From NCBI GenBank assembly GCA_025916675.1, contig CP098402.1, forward strand, positions 2,971,205 to 3,035,204: a stretch of DNA of 64,000 nt, written 5' to 3'. The notes below the pieces were generated by a model that did no database searches, was not told the origin of the DNA, and saw only the letters and a program-made list of their open reading frames with translations. A program made the position numbers and the translations under genes. Source of the stretch: Phycisphaera sp. (GTDB lineage Bacteria; Planctomycetota; Phycisphaerae; Phycisphaerales; UBA1924). This document shows positions 60,520 to 64,000 of this stretch, in pieces (positions within the stretch are counted from its first letter, which is position 1; every line of letters begins with the position of its first letter).

Positions 60520-62373
60520 CTACTTGCTCGCGTCGGGATCGTACGTGTACGGCCCGAGCCGGCCATCGCCGTAGAGTTCCTCACTCTGCCCCGCGTCGGG
60601 CACGATGAACCGGACGCCGTTGCGCTCCAGCGCCGTGCCCATCGCCGCGTGCAGGTTGGCGATGCCGATCATGTAGTCGACCAGCGCGCCGATCTCCGCC
60701 TGCTCGGCCGCCGCCAGCCGCTCCTGGGCCTGGAACTCGAGGTTCAGGCGCTCGGGCGTGTTGACCGCGATGGTCTCACGCTGGATGTCGAGCACGCGCA
60801 CGCGGTTGGCCGCCGCCAAGCGGTTGCTCTGGGCCTGCCCGATGCGCTCGAAGGCCTCCTTGGCCCGACGCAGGCTCGTGCGCACCTCGGCGATCACGCC
60901 CTGCACCGTGTTCTGGTACGCGATGGTCGCCTGGTACTGCTGGATGCGCCGCTCGTTGCGCGTCGCTTCCGCCGCCCGGTTGCCGATCGGCAGCTCGAAG
61001 TTCAACCCCAGCAGCCAGCTCTGGCGGCTGAAGCCGTACGCGTTCGTGATCGAATCGCCGAACGTGTCGTCCAGGTCACTGATCGCAAACTGCGCCCGAA
61101 GGTCGAGCTGGGGCAACAGCCCGTTCTCGGCCACACGCCGGCGGATAGACGTGTTATCCAGGCTCAAGAGCGCTTGATAGATCTCGGGCCGCCGCCGGAG
61201 CGCCGACTGGTACGCATCGAACAATCCGTACTCGATAGCCTGGTCCACCGGCCCATCGGCAGGCAGCAGCAGCAACTCGCCGGCCACCGGATACCTCGGA
61301 TCGCTCATCGCTGTCTTCAGCCGATCGTTGGCCTCGCGCACGGCCGTCTGGCTCTGGATCACCGTCTGGCGGCGCTCTTGCACGCGCGCGTCGGCGTCGG
61401 CGACCTCGGCCGGATCGGCATCAACATCGGCGCGGATGCGGATCTCCCGCTGCGTCTCGTTGCCGCGATCGAGCAGCCGTTGCACGATCCGCAGGTTGTG
61501 CCTCGCCCGGAAGAGCTCCCAGTACGCCGTCTCGGTCTCGAGCACCGTGTTGATGGCCTGGGCCTTCAGGTTGGCCAGCGAGTCACGCTCAGTGTTGCGC
61601 GCCAGCAGCAGCCCCTCGCGCGCCACGTCGGTGCCAAAACCGCGCAGCAAGGGCTGGTCGGCCCGGACCGTCAGCGTGCTCTGCCACGCGGGGTCGGGCG
61701 TGAAGGTCAGGTTCGGATTGTCGGTCAGCACGTCGGTGTACTGGAAGTCCTGCTGGATGGTCAGCGTGCCGCCGGTGGCCATCTGTCGCCGCAGGCCCAG
61801 CGAGCTCTGCCAGATGTTCCGCTCGTCGCGCGACGGCACGAACGCGCTGGACGAGATCTGCTCGCTCTCGCTGCTGTTGTACTGCGTGGTCGCGAAGAAC
61901 ACCCAATCGAACGCCGCCTCGGCCCGCACCACGCCGGCCTCGGCCACAACGGGGTCGAGCCGCGAGAACTGCAACGCGAAGTTGTGCTCGACCGCAGAGC
62001 GGATGGCGCTCTGCAACTCGATCGGAGCCGTGGCCTGCGGCCGGCCCAGCAAATCGGGCCCGAACTCGTCGGGCACGCCCTCATAACTCTCGTAGCCCGC
62101 GATCGACCGCACGTCGTCCATGAACCGTCGGTCGATGTCGATCTCGACCGGCGTGCGCTCGAACGTTCGCACGCCCTCGCCGCTGTCGCGCGCCTCGCGC
62201 AGCTCGATCATCAGTTGGTCCACGAGCGCCCGCTGCGTCGCGGAACTCCCCCGATCCAAGGGCGAGGCGCACCCCGAGGCCACCAGCAACGCGGCGGCCC
62301 CACCCAGCAAGAAACCGGCCCGCCGGGGACCACCGAGGCAACGCGAGCAGGGACGGCTGGCACGATCGATCAT
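60520..62373 (-). CDS. TolC-family outer-membrane protein
   Basis: 617 aa. The lipoprotein-like signal ends VASGC (Cys about 35). Two OEP repeats follow, each with long coiled-coil helices rich in Ala, Arg, Glu and Gln (TAYWELFRARHNLRIVQRLL; LRRAKEAFERIGQAQSNRL) and beta segments with FNFELPIG-like GLNFELPIGNRA. It would form a trimeric channel through the outer membrane, a possible exit for pumps such as the ABC operon at 13 kb. ATG 62373 is chosen over an upstream TTG. Confidence 0.88.
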   Translation of the reverse strand: MIDRASRPCSRCLGGPRRAGFLLGGAAALLVASGCASPLDRGSSATQRALVDQLMIELREARDSGEGVRTFERTPVEIDIDRRFMDDVRSIAGYESYEGVPDEFGPDLLGRPQATAPIELQSAIRSAVEHNFALQFSRLDPVVAEAGVVRAEAAFDWVFFATTQYNSSESEQISSSAFVPSRDERNIWQSSLGLRRQMATGGTLTIQQDFQYTDVLTDNPNLTFTPDPAWQSTLTVRADQPLLRGFGTDVAREGLLLARNTERDSLANLKAQAINTVLETETAYWELFRARHNLRIVQRLLDRGNETQREIRIRADVDADPAEVADADARVQERRQTVIQSQTAVREANDRLKTAMSDPRYPVAGELLLLPADGPVDQAIEYGLFDAYQSALRRRPEIYQALLSLDNTSIRRRVAENGLLPQLDLRAQFAISDLDDTFGDSITNAYGFSRQSWLLGLNFELPIGNRAAEATRNERRIQQYQATIAYQNTVQGVIAEVRTSLRRAKEAFERIGQAQSNRLAAANRVRVLDIQRETIAVNTPERLNLEFQAQERLAAAEQAEIGALVDYMIGIANLHAAMGTALERNGVRFIVPDAGQSEELYGDGRLGPYTYDPDASK

Positions 62374-62641
62374 CTTGATTCCGCTTTCTCGTTTCAAGTC
62401 CGGCTCGCGCGCCGGGAGGGCTGGCAGGGGAGGCTGGCGGGAGGGGTTCGACCGGCGGCACGCCGGCGAGCCTCGAAGGCGCTAAGCCCCTCGCCCGTGG
62501 GGAGCCGATGCTAGGAGGCTGGGACCGCCGCCCCAAGCGGTCTATCTTTCTATTGTCAGACCCAGGGATCCGGCGCATCGACGCGTCCGGGCCCGCAAGC
62601 ACGACGATTTGCCCCCGGGGCCCCGTTCAACGGAGGGAACG

Positions 62642-64000
62642 ATGCTCACCGCACGCCAAAACCCGCTCACAACCATCACCCTGGCCGCCCTGGCCCTGCT
62701 GGCCACCATGCTCGCCCCGGGCGCCCAAGCCCAGACCCGCGACGTCGAGCCCTACTTCATCACCATCACGGCCGAGCAGAGCTTCCTCCGCTCGGGCAAC
62801 CTGCGGAGCTATTACCCCATCGCCACCCTCCGGCCCGGTGCCGTGCTCCGGGTGACCGGCGAGAGCGAGCGCTGGCTCCGGGTGGAGTACCCCAAGGGCG
62901 TCCTGGCCCTCGTCAGGGCCGACCACGCCACCCTCGATCAGGCCGAGGGCGTCGTGACGCTCAGCCGCTCTGGTGCCCTCAAGGCCCTCAGCGACACCCG
63001 CTACGGCGTCGATGGCTCCTTCCGCGACGTGCAGGGCCCCGACACCCCCGCCACCACCCAGCTCAAGCACCACCGCACCGAGACCAGCAGCCGCGGCTTG
63101 GTCTTCTACGTCGTCGACGCCCCCAAGGGTGCCGCCGGCTTCATCGAGGCCGCCCACGCCCGCCGGGCCGTGCCAAGCGAGATCCAGGCCTACCGCGACA
63201 GCCTCGCCCAGGAGCCCGGCTCCCAGCCGGCTACCCAGCCCACTCAGGCCGAGGCCGATCCAACCCAGCCCCAGGGCGAGCTGCCGGTCGAGGTTCCAGG
63301 CGAGCAAGAGCAGGAAGCCAGGCAGCCCGCCGGCGAAGCCCCGGTGCCCACCGTGATGGAGCCGATGCGCATCGAGCCGGGCCGCACGCCCACGCAAGAT
63401 GCCCCAGCCATCACCAACCCGACGCCCGAGCAGAACCCCGCACCGGCCGAAATCGAGACGCGTAGCGATCCAGCCCGCCCGGCTGGTGCCCTGGATCGGA
63501 TGCCCAGCCTTGAGGCGCTCTCGGCGGCCTTCGACGCCGTCCGCCGCCAGGACACCCTTGGCGCCGAGGTCGACGAGCTGGTCGCCGCCTTCGAGCGCGT
63601 GCTGGCCAACACCCCCGATTCGGTGGATAACGAGTCCACCCGCGCTTGGCTCCAGCAGCGCCTCACCCTGCTGGACATCCGCAAGCAGCTCCAGAAGAGC
63701 CTGCAGGACGTCGCCGCCGCCCAGGCCCGCCTCAAGGAGGGAAACCAGCAGAGCGCCGAGGCCATGGCCAGGCTCGAAGCCTCGGCCATCTACGACTACG
63801 TCGGCAAGCTCGAGAAGAGCGCCGTCTACAACGGCAACCGCCTGCCCCTCATGTACCGCCTGGTCTCCATCGGCGAGGGCGTCCCCCGCACCCTGGGCTA
63901 CATCGAGCCCAAGGAAGGCCTCAACCTCGACCGCAAGCTGGGCGTGCTCGTGGGCGTCAGCGGCGGCGGCAGCCAACGCGCCGACCTTCGCCTGAGCACC
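62642..64000 (+). CDS. Secreted protein with SH3-like N-terminal domain, partial at right edge
   Basis: At least 453 codons; the frame is still open at the window end. The signal peptide is about 1-30 (LAALALLATMLAPGAQAQ). Next is an SH3-like part with SFLRSGNLRSYYPIATLRPG, VLRVTGESERWLRV and YPKGVLALVRADH, then a Pro/Gln/Glu/Thr-rich linker (about 195-275) and a helical segment with AAFERVLANTPD and LLDIRKQLQKSL. The C-terminal visible part, LPLMYRLVSIGEGVPRTLGY, looks like another SH3-like domain. Function unknown, possibly peptidoglycan-associated. GGAGGG precedes the ATG. It is not broken; only the window cuts it. Confidence 0.75.
   Translation, partial: MLTARQNPLTTITLAALALLATMLAPGAQAQTRDVEPYFITITAEQSFLRSGNLRSYYPIATLRPGAVLRVTGESERWLRVEYPKGVLALVRADHATLDQAEGVVTLSRSGALKALSDTRYGVDGSFRDVQGPDTPATTQLKHHRTETSSRGLVFYVVDAPKGAAGFIEAAHARRAVPSEIQAYRDSLAQEPGSQPATQPTQAEADPTQPQGELPVEVPGEQEQEARQPAGEAPVPTVMEPMRIEPGRTPTQDAPAITNPTPEQNPAPAEIETRSDPARPAGALDRMPSLEALSAAFDAVRRQDTLGAEVDELVAAFERVLANTPDSVDNESTRAWLQQRLTLLDIRKQLQKSLQDVAAAQARLKEGNQQSAEAMARLEASAIYDYVGKLEKSAVYNGNRLPLMYRLVSIGEGVPRTLGYIEPKEGLNLDRKLGVLVGVSGGGSQRADLRLST

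Overview
The window looks like chromosome from a Gram-negative planctomycete, most likely class Phycisphaerae. The evidence is high GC (by eye about two thirds), Kdo and heptose LPS genes (KdsC, HldE), several secreted proteins ending in a paired EF-hand C-terminus that closes with GC plus one residue (GC-type dockerin), prepilin-like proteins of the kind abundant in planctomycetes, a PEP-CTERM-like protein, and HU with a long basic tail. This placement is an inference; no rRNA gene is present. I see no insertion sequence, phage, CRISPR array or replication origin.

Layout. 0.1-6.6 kb: HU/H1-like protein, PsuG, a class I aminotransferase, KdsC and a giant LptC/LptA-like envelope protein. 6.7-8.7 kb: secreted beta-propeller with GC dockerin. 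9.0-10.9 kb (minus): acpP, fabF and a small FliN-like gene. 11.3-13.0 kb: DUF1444 protein, then a PabA/TrpG amidotransferase preceded by a heptad inverted-repeat element. 13.0-19.0 kb: a tightly packed operon with a Cys-rich secreted protein, membrane-fusion protein, ABC ATPase, two FtsX/MacB-type permeases and two lipoproteins. 19.0-21.1 kb: glutaminase and a Xer recombinase, convergent. 21.3-24.3 kb (minus): lipoprotein, a second heptad element, TolB-like lipoprotein, small unknown. 24.5-28.3 kb: TIM-barrel-like protein, lone nuoC, zinc-ribbon tail-anchored protein, DoxX-like protein with an acidic insertion, response regulator, small unknown. 28.3-32.4 kb: leader with terminator, hldE, ASCH-like protein, CPA antiporter with RCK domain.

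32.5-40.4 kb is a surface/secretome island beginning at tRNA-Gly(GCC): three GC-dockerin proteins, two prepilin-like proteins and one PEP-CTERM-like protein, separated by strong hairpins. 40.6-48.4 kb: DUF899 protein, then a DUF58 / BatA-like / VWA / prenyltransferase-repeat operon; the VWA gene holds a perfect 60-bp in-frame tandem duplication. 48.5-53.8 kb: tRNA-Gly(TCC), radical SAM protein, aroK, efp, a flippase and a sulfotransferase. 54.0-64.0 kb: infA, dienelactone hydrolase, MscS channel, two secreted unknowns, isocitrate dehydrogenase, TsaC/Sua5, a TolC-like outer-membrane protein, and a secreted SH3-like protein that runs off the right edge.

Most genes are housekeeping or cell-envelope genes. 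The least explained elements are the two heptad inverted repeats (12.16-12.26 and 22.06-22.23 kb), the dockerin/prepilin island, the thiol-rich ABC operon, the leader before hldE and the 1031-residue LptC-like protein.
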